Under the pieces are notes generated by a model. The model was given only the letters and a program-made list of their open reading frames with translations, was not told the DNA's origin and did no database searches. The position numbers and the translations under genes are program-made. Of a stretch of DNA of 60,516 nt, positions 10,864-21,926 are shown piece after piece. The stretch spans positions 1 through 60,516 of the forward strand of contig JFHB01000189.1 of assembly GCA_000729835.1 (NCBI GenBank). The letters run 5' to 3'. Each line of letters begins with the position of its first letter. Within the stretch, counting starts at the first letter, position 1. Origin of the DNA: Atkinsonella hypoxylon. Its lineage: Eukaryota; Ascomycota; Sordariomycetes; Hypocreales; Clavicipitaceae.

Positions 10864-12222
10864 ATGTCTACTCCACCGCCAACAGTGACCACTGGTAGTG
10901 ATGCGTCGCTGTCCACCAACTCAGCTAGCAAGCCGATTCACAGTCTGGTTCTGGATACTGGACCCCTAATAAAGAACAATCCCTCTGTCAGTGAACTGAT
11001 TGCAAAAGCTGAGACTCTATATACTGTTCCATCCGTTATACCTGAAATCAGAGACCCCGCTACGCGTATACGAGTCGAGACGACGCTTCTACCATTTGTT
11101 ATCGTTCGCGCGCCGCGACCCGCAAGTATCAAATTTGTGACAGACTTCGCTAAGCGAACTGGGGACTTGGCTGTGCTGAGTCGGCCTGATATCGAGGTTA
11201 TTTCACTCGGCTATGAGCTGGAATGCGAAAGGAACAACGGCGACTGGAGGCTGCGAAACACTCCAGGACAAAAGAACCTGAACGGGAGGCCGAAACGCGA
11301 CGAAGAAAAGCAGGTTAATAGTGATGGTCTAGTGGCTGAAGCAAAAAGCGATGAGCAAGTATCTGAACCTGCTGAGCCTTTAACGACTGGCTCTAGTGAG
11401 AGCCAGTCATTGTGCGGAGCATTACCTGTAAAACATACAATGGATCAATTGAACTTGGAGGCATCATCTCCTGGCGCCGGAACCGAGGAATCTGAGGTCA
11501 AGGACAACCTGGAAGTTTATAACTCGGAGGACATTGTGGGTACGACCGCAACCTCAGACCTTGTTGCCAATAATAATGACTCGGATGAAGACGGCTGGAT
11601 CACCCCCTCAAATCTCGAAAAACATCGAGCTCAGGACTCTCACAGTAGCACACCATCTCAACCCATGCAAAAAACTCTGCAAGCAGCTATCTTGACGTCC
11701 GACTACGCCATGCAAAATATTGCACTACGCATCAACCTCAATCTCATCACCCCGTCATTCTCCCGCATCACCCAGCTTAAGAATTGGGTCCTTCGCTGCC
11801 ACGGCTGCTTCTCCATCACCAAAGACATGGAGAAGCAATTCTGTCCCAAATGCGGACAGCCAACGCTAACCCGAACAAGCTGCTCCACGGATTCCAATGG
11901 GAACTTCCAGATCTATTTGAAGAAAAATTTCCAGTGGAATAAACGCGGCAACGTGTACAGTGTACCAAAAGCAATCCATGGAAGTGCCAACGGTCGATTG
12001 CCCAAGGGCCAGGGTGGCAAAAATGGTTGGGGCCGCGAGCTCATCTTGGCGGAAGACCAGAAGGAGTACATAAAGGCTGCAGATGAGCAGAAACGGCAGC
12101 GAAAGAAAGACCTCATGGAGGATGACTATTTACCGGGGATCCTGAGCGGGAAGAGGTCCGGCCAAGCGGGCAAGATCCGCGTCGGAGCAGGCAAGAACGT
12201 GAATTCCAGAAGAAAGCACTAG
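10864..12222 (+). CDS. NOB1: 20S pre-rRNA D-site endonuclease Nob1, 452 aa, single exon
   Basis: Nob1 cleaves 20S pre-rRNA at site D to make the 3' end of 18S rRNA during late 40S maturation. The PIN nuclease domain is split, as usual for the family. The first half begins LVLDTGPLI (Asp-31), with further acids at Glu-61 (VIPEIRDP) and Asp-101 (GDLAVLS). The last acid is Asp-280 in LTSDYAMQN, after a charged low-complexity insertion (about 140-265). A zinc ribbon follows with Cys-312, 315, 327 and 330 (CHGC...CPKC), then a basic C-terminus. The ATG at 10864 is chosen because the frame further upstream has no ATG. All catalytic acids and zinc ligands are present. It is convergent with NOP10, another ribosome-biogenesis gene. 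Confidence 0.95.
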   Translation: MSTPPPTVTTGSDASLSTNSASKPIHSLVLDTGPLIKNNPSVSELIAKAETLYTVPSVIPEIRDPATRIRVETTLLPFVIVRAPRPASIKFVTDFAKRTGDLAVLSRPDIEVISLGYELECERNNGDWRLRNTPGQKNLNGRPKRDEEKQVNSDGLVAEAKSDEQVSEPAEPLTTGSSESQSLCGALPVKHTMDQLNLEASSPGAGTEESEVKDNLEVYNSEDIVGTTATSDLVANNNDSDEDGWITPSNLEKHRAQDSHSSTPSQPMQKTLQAAILTSDYAMQNIALRINLNLITPSFSRITQLKNWVLRCHGCFSITKDMEKQFCPKCGQPTLTRTSCSTDSNGNFQIYLKKNFQWNKRGNVYSVPKAIHGSANGRLPKGQGGKNGWGRELILAEDQKEYIKAADEQKRQRKKDLMEDDYLPGILSGKRSGQAGKIRVGAGKNVNSRRKH

Positions 12223-12699
12223 ATGCGAGAGAAGTGCGACGTTGGTGTTTATACAGCAAACAAGGGCAAATGACAATGGGATAATGGCATGGATAGCATG
12301 GCATATAGATGGAATACTTTTTAAAAAAGTTAAGAATTTGTTACTAAGCAGCCTTTTCTGTGAAAAGCCGCAGTGCGCTAGAAACACACTCTAATGACCC
12401 GAACGCCAACCATGTAGACCAAAATGATATCCAGCTAACTTTCGAATCTCAGCATCCACACCCGAGCACAACAAGCGCATTGAGTCCTCCATCACATTTT
12501 CGGTATCGCCCACACACGTCCCGACCCAGGCCTTTCCTTTTTGACCAAAAAAGCAAATACCCCAGCCGAATTGGCTTATCACCATATAATGCAATCGTTT
12601 ATGCGCCAACCGTTGCAAAGTTCTCTTCAAGAATTTACTCCTCCTCTGCCGGACCCGTTAGTACAAGGAATAGCCGCACCGTTCATGTATAAGTTGGTG

Positions 12700-12882
12700 T
12701 CACATACTCATCTGAGTGAGAAGTAATCCGAACCTCTTCTTCATAGTAACTCGCTGTCGAGACCACTTATCATCAGGCGAAAATCGAGCAGGATGTGCCG
12801 ACTTGGTGACTTGGCCGTGGGCGACCTTCTTGAGGGTGTAAAGTCGGTTGCCATTGCCATCAAGAGTATACATGAGATGCAT
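12700..12882 (-). CDS. NOP10: H/ACA snoRNP subunit Nop10, 60 aa
   Basis: A very small but unmistakable gene: it starts MHLMYTLDGNGNRLYTLKK and continues with the signature KSAHPARFSPDDKWSRQRV and KKRFGLLLTQ. Nop10 is the smallest core protein of H/ACA ribonucleoproteins (with Cbf5, Nhp2, Gar1), which guide pseudouridylation and pre-rRNA processing in the nucleolus. The length is close to the family norm. It ends MSM after LLLTQ; a short alternative C-terminal exon cannot be excluded. It is convergent with NOB1 and has a CACGTG box about 150 bp upstream of its ATG. Confidence 0.96.
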   Translation of the reverse strand: MHLMYTLDGNGNRLYTLKKVAHGQVTKSAHPARFSPDDKWSRQRVTMKKRFGLLLTQMSM

Positions 12883-13027
12883 GGTGGCAGTATTGCTCGA
12901 GATTGTTTCGACCTGCGTTTTAATTACACCTCGAAGAACTGGATTGGCGTTTGCTGCAAATGAGTTGGCTACTGAATTTTGCTACGATGGAGCTGCAGGT
13001 CAGGAGAAAATTCCCTTGGTTTTGAGT

Positions 13028-13033
13028 CACGTG
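13028..13033. promoter_or_regulatory. CACGTG box upstream of NOP10
   Basis: GTCACGTGT sits about 146 bp upstream of the NOP10 start, on the proper side for a promoter element. The same core occurs twice upstream of NOB1. Confidence 0.45.
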
Positions 13034-13416
13034 TAGCTATCGATAACGCATCCAACCACGTACGGCGGCACATTCTTTGACCCATAAAAATTCTAGTTTA
13101 GCACAAGAGTCAAATTGAAGATTTAGGAAGACGAAAAATGGTTGGGGAGATAAGCGCTCGATTATTCGTCGATCGACAAGTATAACTGAAATGTAAAGTA
13201 AGTTGCGTCATGTCCAAGATCAAGGCCCAGTTGCTGACGCCAGAAAGGAATATTGTTGTACCATTTTAGTACGATTTCCAGTGAGTGAGTATACAGCTAG
13301 AGCTAGACTGTGTGGATACAAGAAATGTCGCAATATCCAACAAAAACGGATGATCAAAGGATGAGCTACGGGAGAATCGAATTCTAAGAAACTAGCCAAA
13401 AATAATCCAGGCAAAA

Positions 13417-14958
13417 TCAATCACATGCCTCGCCGACCCGCGCGGCCTCATCGCCAAGCCAATCTTCGCGTTCGTAGAAACGGAAAACAAGGTCGTAGTC
13501 TTCAAAATCATGGACAATGCGGTCCATGCGGCGATATCCGCGGACAGGATCCACGAGGCGCTGCATAGAGAGACTTTTGAAGGCGCTGTCGCCCTTGCCA
13601 TAGGGGTTGGCGCTGCCTCCTTTCGCCTCGAACAGCGTGACACTGAAACGGCCAGGGCGGAAAATGTTTACTACGTGCTCAATAATTTCGGCAGTAGTGC
13701 GTCCTTTTTGACCACCGGGAACATTGGTCTCAAAGGAGGCATATGAAAAACCTGATTCGGGAGTGACATGAACTGTGAAGTAGTGCGTGGCACCGGGCTT
13801 CTCGCCTGGGGATGACGGTATAGCCGGGATTACGCCGTTAGCAGAAAATCCACAGGGGCTGAAGAGGTAGGCATCAACCCGGGCATCAGGGTAGACGGAA
13901 GTGGGATAAACGTCATTCAATCCGCAATGCTCGGAGATCACTGAACCAAGGGCATGGCCTTCGGTTGTGAGCTCCTCCGTAAGTCCGGTCTTAGCTTCAT
14001 CGAGTTCGGAGTCATCATCGCAATGGCCAAATACATCCAATTCTTCAGGAGTACTGGAGAGACAGCCGAGACTGTCTTGAGCCTTCTTGCGTGCATCCTT
14101 GGCCTCAGCAGTAAGCTTGTCACTCGCGACCGCACTCGCGTGGGACAAGTAAAACTGCTTGGCGTTTTCCGGGTCAAGATCAGTCATGAGAATCTCGAGA
14201 GTCTCGTCATTTTGGCTGCATGTACTGCCAGCCGAACTCCCGCCGTTGAACGAAATAGTTGTAGCAGGAGACGGCTCGCAATTGACCTCGGAGTCGGGAG
14301 TGAGGGGTGGTGTGAGAGTCTGGTTAGGCGAAGTGATATAGAGGTACCAATGGTCTCCATTCATCTTCCCTACCATGTAAGCACTACCGCCTCCTTTAAG
14401 TGTGTCATCCAAGTACTTCACCTCCTGCTTCCAGCTTCGGTGGGGCCCCTTTTGTTTGTCAGGGAATAAAAAATTCTTACGGCTGTAGAAGACTCGGTAA
14501 GGGGTCGCCGCAGCTCGAATATCATGTACCGAGTTGGTGTTGTGAAACGGGAAACCAGCATTAACAGCAGCAATGTGCAGAAGTCGTTGAAGACCAAGTA
14601 GAAGAGTCGTGGTTCCACAAGTCTTGAGAATGAGCTTGTGAGGAAACACGAACATGCTGGATTCAGAAAGCAGATATGCGTCTACATCGTCAGATTTCAA
14701 AACAGATAGAATCTTGCAATTGACCATATCAAGCATAGCAACCCAGATTTCCGAAGCCACGCTCTTCAAGCCATGAGGAGTAGCCGAAGAGGGCAAAGCT
14801 CCAACACTTGGCGCAAACCACACCTCTAGCAATTTCTCGGGGCCCTCGAACGCGTTGGTTGAGTCCAAATCCGCTGCAACCTCATGGTTGATAGTCAGAT
14901 ATGGTGTACCTGAGGAAGGAGAAAATGTATAATTATTCGGAACCGAAAAGTTGACCAT
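13417..14958 (-). CDS. spe2: S-adenosylmethionine decarboxylase proenzyme, 513 aa
   Basis: Makes decarboxylated AdoMet, the aminopropyl donor for spermidine and spermine. The proenzyme self-cleaves at LSE|SSMF: here Glu-99/Ser-100, the serine becoming the pyruvoyl cofactor. The conserved FEGPEKLLEVWF segment carries Glu-38 and Glu-41, and the catalytic cysteine is Cys-114 in LKTCGTT. The C-terminal half keeps HYFTVHVTPE and the FETN segment. A Ser/Asp-rich insertion of about 120 residues in the middle explains why the protein is longer than animal enzymes (about 330 aa), as is usual in filamentous fungi. The ATG at 14958 is the first in frame; the frame upstream has none. No intron is seen in the coding part. 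Confidence 0.95.
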   Translation of the reverse strand: MVNFSVPNNYTFSPSSGTPYLTINHEVAADLDSTNAFEGPEKLLEVWFAPSVGALPSSATPHGLKSVASEIWVAMLDMVNCKILSVLKSDDVDAYLLSESSMFVFPHKLILKTCGTTTLLLGLQRLLHIAAVNAGFPFHNTNSVHDIRAAATPYRVFYSRKNFLFPDKQKGPHRSWKQEVKYLDDTLKGGGSAYMVGKMNGDHWYLYITSPNQTLTPPLTPDSEVNCEPSPATTISFNGGSSAGSTCSQNDETLEILMTDLDPENAKQFYLSHASAVASDKLTAEAKDARKKAQDSLGCLSSTPEELDVFGHCDDDSELDEAKTGLTEELTTEGHALGSVISEHCGLNDVYPTSVYPDARVDAYLFSPCGFSANGVIPAIPSSPGEKPGATHYFTVHVTPESGFSYASFETNVPGGQKGRTTAEIIEHVVNIFRPGRFSVTLFEAKGGSANPYGKGDSAFKSLSMQRLVDPVRGYRRMDRIVHDFEDYDLVFRFYEREDWLGDEAARVGEACD

Positions 14959-17125
14959 AATTGCTAGACACCTTTCGAAAAGCGGACCGACGTGCAAGCT
15001 TGATGTGGCAGAGAGGCTGAGTATGGGGCTGAAATGCCGCTACTGGAACAGACGAAGTCTGGATATAGTTGGTTTCCTTGCCCGCTAAGCAGAGTCCGCG
15101 GAGCACTAGCTGCCGCTCAAACAGACCTTGCGGTGTCTGTTTGAGAGAGTAGGCCCACAGAAGGTGGTTGTTTCAATGACGCTGGCGGAGCCAGCAACAA
15201 TCGGATGTGTAGGGAGAATCGCTAACGTCTCAGAAGGGACGTTATGGAGGTCGAAAACGGAGAGAATGAAGGAACAACTTCTCTGACAGAATGTTGGATG
15301 CTCTAAACGCAGTCCGATACCCGTGGGCAAGTACCGGAGCTAGTAGACGTAGGTATCTGCTCTGTTATGCAGAGTTTGGCGGAGGTTCAGTATGCTATAG
15401 TCTGTTCATGTATATGCCTCAGTCTTGAAAGGGTGCTATCGAGGCCTGACAGCGAACACCAGTTAGTCAATCATCCTAGTAAGCGTATTTAGGAAGCTGA
15501 TAGAAAAGCAAAGCAAGATAATTGTAGAACAAGTGAAAGCACCAACTTGGAAGGTCGAGAAAGTAAAAAGCGCAGGAGATCAATTGAACGCATAGAATGG
15601 GGGCCTCGAATTTTGCTAGGCAACAGGGACTTTTTACGTCCGGGTGCGCCGCCCAGGACCACTGGCAATGAACCTCTTGCGGACGGGAAATAGTTTGTAT
15701 TTCAAAATGGACTCAGATCGAGACCCGTACGAATCCAAGAAGAGAATATCGCAAGTTCAAGGACGACTGCGTCTGATGAATGTTGAAGTTTATGTTGTCG
15801 TGACGAGCTCAGTTGAGGGGAGAGAGAGAGAGAATAAGTAAAATTAGATGTGGAGGGCTAACAGAGTTTTTTTCTCATGTGTCTGGAGTCCCCAAGCCCC
15901 AATGCGCACCAGGCCAATGACGTAGGGCTGCTTGGGCTCCAGACCCACCAAAAAAATAAACTCGCTGCCATGCCATTGCCATTGGACTTGCATCACAGGA
16001 GTTGTACCTTCTGATCGACATAACAATTTTTCGTCTCGAGTTGCTACGAGGTCTTTTATGCGACAAAACCCCACAATTGGCTTCATAACGTTCTGGTGGG
16101 TAGAATATCACGAAGCAGCGACCTGTCCTGAAGCTAGACCTCTGGTGTGGGATAATGGCTAGGTACCCCCATTTGTGCTACTCCATGCTACAATTGACGA
16201 GAATCTAGGATTCGACTTGACGCGGGTAGTGGGCTAGCTGCCGAGCCACTTGGTGCCGCATGCAAGTATACGGCATGCTGAAGATGCGGTGTAGCGTCGG
16301 CCAGGCAGACTACTGCTGGATTCGTCCTGGTGCCTTTATTGCGTGCCTCTGCGCTCAGTCATCCGGTTGATGTCACACCAGTTTCTGACTTTGCCTGGGG
16401 AGCGCATCCTTGCCACATCGGCGATGATTGTTTGGTGGGTTGTCAATGAAACTTTATTTGGGAGCTTGATTCAACCATCTACCTTCAGGTCTCCCTTTAA
16501 GGCGTATTTCAAGGCGACCTGATCAGAACTTGCTTAATCTGCTCAATGGCATCATGAACCATTTCTCCCGTGGTTTTCAGCTGATGCCGGTGTCAGCGAA
16601 CAGTGGAAAGGCGGTATGTGGCTTGCACCACCAAGCATGATTGTCTCTGGTGCGACACCATGATTTCTGGCCACATGTTAGATGTCTCGCCTTCTATTCC
16701 ATATAGTACCGAGTGCATGTTTTTTAGTGCACAAGAAAACATGCTTCGTGCTAAAGCCCAAGGCACTTTGGGTTTCCAAGATTGCAGGACCTAGCTTAGT
16801 GTGGGAATGCTTGTCGGGCCGGACCGTAACTAGTTATTTGTTATATCCAAATGTCGCTCAGCGTGCGTTGATAACCCCACTACATCCCTCATTAGCTCGA
16901 AAATTCTTCCTCCTGCACCTGATAATCTTTGCCACTTTCTGTTTCGAAAACATAATTCTACTCAGCCTGTTTGTAGTATCTCGCCTATGCCGTTGCCAGA
17001 AACTCTGAGATGTGCACCGTGGTTGCCTAAGTATTTAGAGCCACCAATAGGCACTTCTGCCGATGAGCTAGAGACTGCACGTGATGGTTGAAGTAGTTGC
17101 TTGAATGTGATTGCTTCCTTCAGCT
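14959..17125. other. AdoMetDC leader/promoter and intergenic region
   Basis: About 2.2 kb. The first 450 bases upstream of the AdoMetDC start contain no minus-strand ATG; the first met is a 4-codon frame at 15395-15409. The rest (15.6-17.1 kb) has scattered open frames without motifs. Nothing else was recognised. Confidence 0.5.
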
Positions 17126-18108
17126 TTAATTCGATATCATTGTCGATAGGGTGCTAGCGATGTCCCTAAAAATATGCGACAAGAGGCAATTCTGATAATT
17201 GTTAACTAAATTGTCGGCGCCGTTGAAAGTGGCGCTCTTTTGGCCTTCTTTGAGGCTACCTGAGGAAATATCGCGCCCATGAATCTGCGTTCCTTCTGGA
17301 TACTGAGGCCGTCTACTCTCTTCCATTAATCGAACAAATTGTGCATCCATCGGTACAGATCCCAGGAATGGTACTTTGAACTCTTGCGCCATGTCTCGAC
17401 CGCCACCGGAACCGAATATATCGGTACACTCAGAGCAGTGCGGGCAGACGTAACCGCTCATGTTTTCCACGACCCCGAGTACTCGAATACTCGTTTTGAA
17501 GCAAAAGTTGAGCTCCTTGCGAACATCAGAAGTAGAAACGGCCTGAGGGGTAGTAACGACAACGGCACCAGCAACCTGGCTGGGTAGAGCCTCGCTCTGC
17601 AGTGTCTCGGCCAAGGAGATATGTTCGTCGCTCGTTCCAGGCGGCGTGTCAATGAGAAGGTAGTCCGTGTCATCCCAAAGCACGTCTCGGATGAACTGTC
17701 CGATCATAGCAGTTTTCTTCGGACCTCTCCAAACAACGGCGTCGCCTCGGTCAGGGAGCAGAAAGCCCAAGCTCATGGCGTGCAAACTTCCTGTTCCATT
17801 GCTACTGTCCTGCTCGTGCACAAGCACTGGAGCCCAGCCACCAGGGACTTGAGTGACCTTTGATTTTTCAATAGAGAGCATTCGCGGCATAGATGGGCCA
17901 GTCAGGTCGACGTCAAGGATACCTACCGAATGCCCGGCTTGCGATAAAGTCAGTGCCAGCTGTGTCGTCACTGACGACTTGCCGACTCCGCCTTTACCAG
18001 ATAGCACCTATTGCTGCGCTTAGCCATGGCTTTGTCTTTACCTCACGCAAGTTGTGTTCAGAGTCTGAAACATACCAGTACAATGTGCTTCACTTTCTCT
18101 AGACCCAT
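17126..18108 (-). CDS. CFD1: Cytosolic Fe-S cluster scaffold ATPase Cfd1 (Nubp2), 304 aa, two exons
   Basis: Cfd1 pairs with Nbp35 as the scaffold that builds [4Fe-4S] clusters in the cytosol. Exon 1 (18076-18108) encodes only MGLEKVKHIVL. A 68-bp intron (GTATGT...AATAG) joins it in phase 0 to exon 2 (17126-18007), which opens VLSGKGGVGKSS. The deviant Walker A is GKGGVGKS at residues 15-22, the DxD/switch segment is GILDVDLTGPSMPR, and LLIDTPPGTSDEH is the Mrp-family signature. The cluster-binding motif CPHCSEC (Cys-199, 202, 205) is intact. There is no N-terminal four-cysteine ferredoxin-like extension, which separates Cfd1 from Nbp35. The short first exon is easily missed. Confidence 0.95.
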
Positions 18109-19162
18109 GGTAACATGTGACGCAGTTGAAAAGACAAAAAAGTAAGCCCCCACGGTAAGTAGCAGGAGCTATGGTGGAAGTGAAAGATGGCACTGGAATT
18201 GAATGATTAGAAAGCAGCTTGGTGGCACGGAACTGCTGAGGAGTGGGGCCAATCAGCACGATTACGAAACAAATGCAACCTACCTAGGTAGGTATTCCGT
18301 ACATAAGCTAGATCTCTAGTCCCGAGCTAATCAAATACCTAAGTAGTCTGGTTATAGGCTATAATAACTAAGGCATTGTTCAATACAATTAATACACTTA
18401 GAAATGGATTGGCCGCATATTATTTGCTAGACAAGCATACAAGGATAATGCTACGGTAGCAAGTCAACCAGGGCTTTTCCAAAGTAAGTATCTCAAGCAA
18501 GATAGGTAGTAACGATATTGGTGCATGCAAAAAAAGACTGGAGGTTGTAGGCATTACTTTATATAGGAGGCGAGCTCCACACGGGGGATACAGTAAATCT
18601 CAGAGCCAGAGCGGGTGTAGATTTAGGCAGAATAGCATATGCTAATCACACAGTATTAATTCCTCAGCAAGAGATCTAAAGTCTATAGAGCGCGCATTTC
18701 TATAGCACTATTCCGTATAGCCTAGATATTAGTGCATATACCACTAAATATAAAAATGTTGATTCGCACTAATACACTGTGCATTCTGTATATACTAAAC
18801 GCTTTACCGCCTGCTATTCTGGCCAAAAATACACCCTTTTTGGCTCCGCTCTGGACCAATGCACACATAGTCTGGACCTGAGATTTACTGGAACCCCCTC
18901 AGATTTGATCCATGTCCGGACCGGAGTCCGGGTTGGATCTAAACTAATCCTACCATCCAGCTTGGGCAATCCAGACCGAATGCCGCAATCTCATATGTTG
19001 CTCATAAAAATATATCAGAAAAATAACAAATAACACAAGAAGAAACGCTAATGTATAAAATGCACGACTCAACGGCACAATCGTAATAGACTGCCCCGTA
19101 TAGTATAGCCTGTTTTCGCCTGCTTTCGTAATCATATATGCGTTCTCATCTCCATCACTAAA
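18109..19162. other. AT-rich, repeat-relic-like intergenic region
   Basis: No gene is visible. From about 18283 to 18780 the sequence is dominated by TA, CTA and TAG words with few CA/TG steps, the look of a repeat mutated by RIP. Around 18.86-18.97 kb there is a GC-richer palindromic patch with CCGGACCGGAGTCCGG. It starts with a composite ACCTAGGTAGGTATTCCGTAC word at 18283. Confidence 0.45.
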
Positions 19163-20168
19163 TCATCGTGAGCCGTTCTGTTCGATATCAAAACGAACTA
19201 TTCCGCGAGGGAATGCAAACATTGACCGCCCTCCTTGATCGCAGCCTAGCAGCTCCGCATGCGGCAGATGGGAGACTGGTTGTGTGAACTTCACAATTGG
19301 ACCGCCTTCAATTGTGAAGCCGATGATCTCCGCTTGGATGTCGCTACATTTGTTGTCATCCCTATGGTTCTGGATAGTATTTCTGTGTAGCGTTTTAGTT
19401 AGCAGGGCAATGAATGATTGCTATCTGACATCAATGAACTTACGCTTGACTCATTGGCGGCCCCTGTCCGTTGCACAAATCAGAAGGAAATGGTCGCTTT
19501 AGCTTTTTTACTCTTTTTTTTGTGCAATCGTGAATCAGGTGCAACACTCCTGCAATGACTAGTACAGGCGTGCCTAGTGCAAGCGCCCACGGCCTGCAGC
19601 CGACAGTCAGTTTCACGTCGTGTTAACGCCAGCTGCGCCAGCGGGGAGACGGTCGACGTACGGATGCTTGCGGTTGCACAGGCTATGAGCAAAAGCTAGA
19701 ATAATGCCCATCATAGCAATCAGGGATCCCACTTGGACCATAGTCCATGTTGACCAGTACAAGGACATAAGATCTTCGCCGTCGCAGAATTGAAGAGCTA
19801 GCAGGGCGTATGCCTCCATTATGACGACTACTGTAGAGACCATCACACATCCCAAACAGAGCAGGATATACATCCTCAGAGCTTTGACTCTTCTTCTGGA
19901 ATCATTACCAAGTTTTTCTATAGCTTCTTGTCCTCTGACGGCTCTCTGTTAGTATCTAATGTCAAGCACATGATCCACACAGGAGAAAATCGCAGCATTT
20001 GCACAGACATACTTACTTGGTGTACACCCAAGAGCCAAAAAATAGAAGAAGCAAATTTGTGATGAACATGGTCCAATACAAGATTCTGAAGTGACTTTTG
20101 TCCAGATGAGACGCGAACTGGGCATATTTCTGACATAGTCGCGGGTCGACATCGGTGTCGGTAGCCAT
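19163..20168 (-). CDS. Uncharacterised four-membrane-span protein, 264 aa, four exons
   Basis: Assembled by splice-site reading: exon 1 20017-20168, exon 2 19662-19934, exon 3 19444-19593, exon 4 19163-19382. All junctions are GT-AG with phases that match (2/1, 2/1, 2/1). Branch sites are TACTAAC (intron 1), CTGAC (intron 2) and GCTAAC (intron 3). The protein starts MATDTDVDPRLCQKYAQF. Hydrophobic spans lie at about residues 28-48, 71-95, 105-130 and 142-163. A basic patch (KKRVKKLKR) follows, then a soluble tail of about 95 residues rich in Gly and Pro. I do not recognise a family; it may be a conserved fungal membrane protein. If intron 2 were retained the protein would stop soon after span 3. 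Function unknown. Confidence 0.7.
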
Positions 20169-21926
20169 GGCGAATGTCAATGAGAGCTCAACATTTAAGC
20201 TTTGTTTTTTTATGTTTGTTTGAGAAGTGGTCTCGCCCAGCCTCGAGCTGAATTATATATTTCGCATGTAACACTTGCTCACTATTATTCTAATAGAAGA
20301 GTATAGAAGAGTAATACACAGAGTTTCTTTTTCGAATGGTTATCAAGACGCAGGCCGCGGATGACTGAAAAGGCTTTGCGGGTCTCGTCGCTTGGTTATA
20401 TGTTTTCGGACTTGAAGACGTCATGGGGTTTCCTATGAACAGCGCACTCTATCCAAGTTGCACAGGCTTGATCAGTGCCATTCAAACATGATAGCGACGC
20501 GCAAGCCTTGGACTCAGCTGTACGCAGCAGACTGCCAAGCCTAGATTGTCTCAATGTTGGAGCCCAAGAGTGGGACATGCTAACAAAGACGAGGGTTTGC
20601 GGCCACGGGGGCAATCTAATGATGGTGATTCCCCGGATGTTCTCGGTAAGTAGAGTGAGCTCAAACTACCGCCTTGAATGTTGAGTAATAGATTAATCTA
20701 ATAAGTACGGTGACTTGCGTTTAACTATCTGTTGTTTGATGTGTAAATTCAGGTATCCAGAGCAGAGGATGTGTAAACTATCCAGTGTCTATATCGGTTT
20801 GTTTTACTTCCCCAGAGTCGCGTAACATACCAAAATTTCAGTGAGACCATACGGTAGTTATCTCTCTTATAATGACGCCATCGCATTCGGTGGGCAACTC
20901 TTAGGCACTTCAGCAGGGATAACTGAATTCTTGTCAAATTCTCACCAGTGCGGTGGCTGTTTGTCTGTCGCCGCCAAGAGCCTTATCAAAGTGCCGATTC
21001 GACTAGGGGCTCTAATCTGCTGGGTTGGTCTACAATCCACCAGCATTCGTTGCGTCAGTCTCAGCGCTGCCCATTCTCACAACACAGCCAAGATAACCAT
21101 CTATGAACTTATCTCGTGGAAGCGGGCGGGGGCGGCAAGGAACGATCGCCAGCGTCCCAACACGGCGGGGAGGACGCAGAACGGCCGTCTTGGTTTGGAG
21201 TACTCCGCACGGAGTATTGTGTACGGATTCATGGAAGCAGTCAAGACTCAGAACTCCAAATGCATCAATCTCTTATCCCGACCCAGGCGTCACTGCCAAT
21301 AGTAGATGCTGCCAAGGAGATATACAATCTGACCGAGCTCACGGAGTCAGCGGCTCCTGCGGACGCCTCCATAAGTGCGCCACATAAGCTCAGGGATGAC
21401 GAGTATACCTCCCTTCCAGCAATCGGATTTGAGACTTCTTGTGTAACCCCGCGACATTATGCTTAATTTGGCGTAATCGAGCATTCGCGCACAGTCTCCC
21501 GGATGTGACGCGATGCTGGCGAACAAGGAACAATGCCTCTACGGAGTACGGAGTATAGCCTCATGGATTGAATGGATTGGGTGCATCCCAGGGCGTGCTC
21601 CGTATCCAGCGACCTGGACTCGTGGTTACATGAATGTAACACAAGCACGCTTTAGCTTGCGACTCAGCCGCAATTTCGCTCTCTTTCTGAAACATTATTT
21701 ACGGCCAAGCCCACATAACGCCCGCGCCCGCGCCAAGACTAATAAGATAAGAGACACTACATTGTTTTCATCAGAACACAATTTCCATGCCAATGACGGT
21801 TCTGCCCTACGCCGGCGTTTGGACTTATGCATAGGATTATAAGGCAAGGAGACAAAGACAGAGACGCGATAATGTTCTTTTACGCAAGACATACAAAAAA
21901 CATACAAAAAAAAGGGACTTGTGCGA
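20169..21926. other. Intergenic region, no gene recognised
   Basis: About 1.76 kb. Overlapping plus-strand frames at 20.84-21.47 kb (up to 153 codons) have no motif, start context or splice structure I can support. TACGGAGTA-type palindromes occur at 21198-21217 and 21540-21556. Confidence 0.5.

Noticed and set aside
21103..21466. Plus-strand frames of about 95-150 codons upstream of the CobW gene's 3' end
   Set aside because: No motif, no consistent codon pattern, overlapping frames and a palindromic TACGGAGTA word inside; more likely intergenic.
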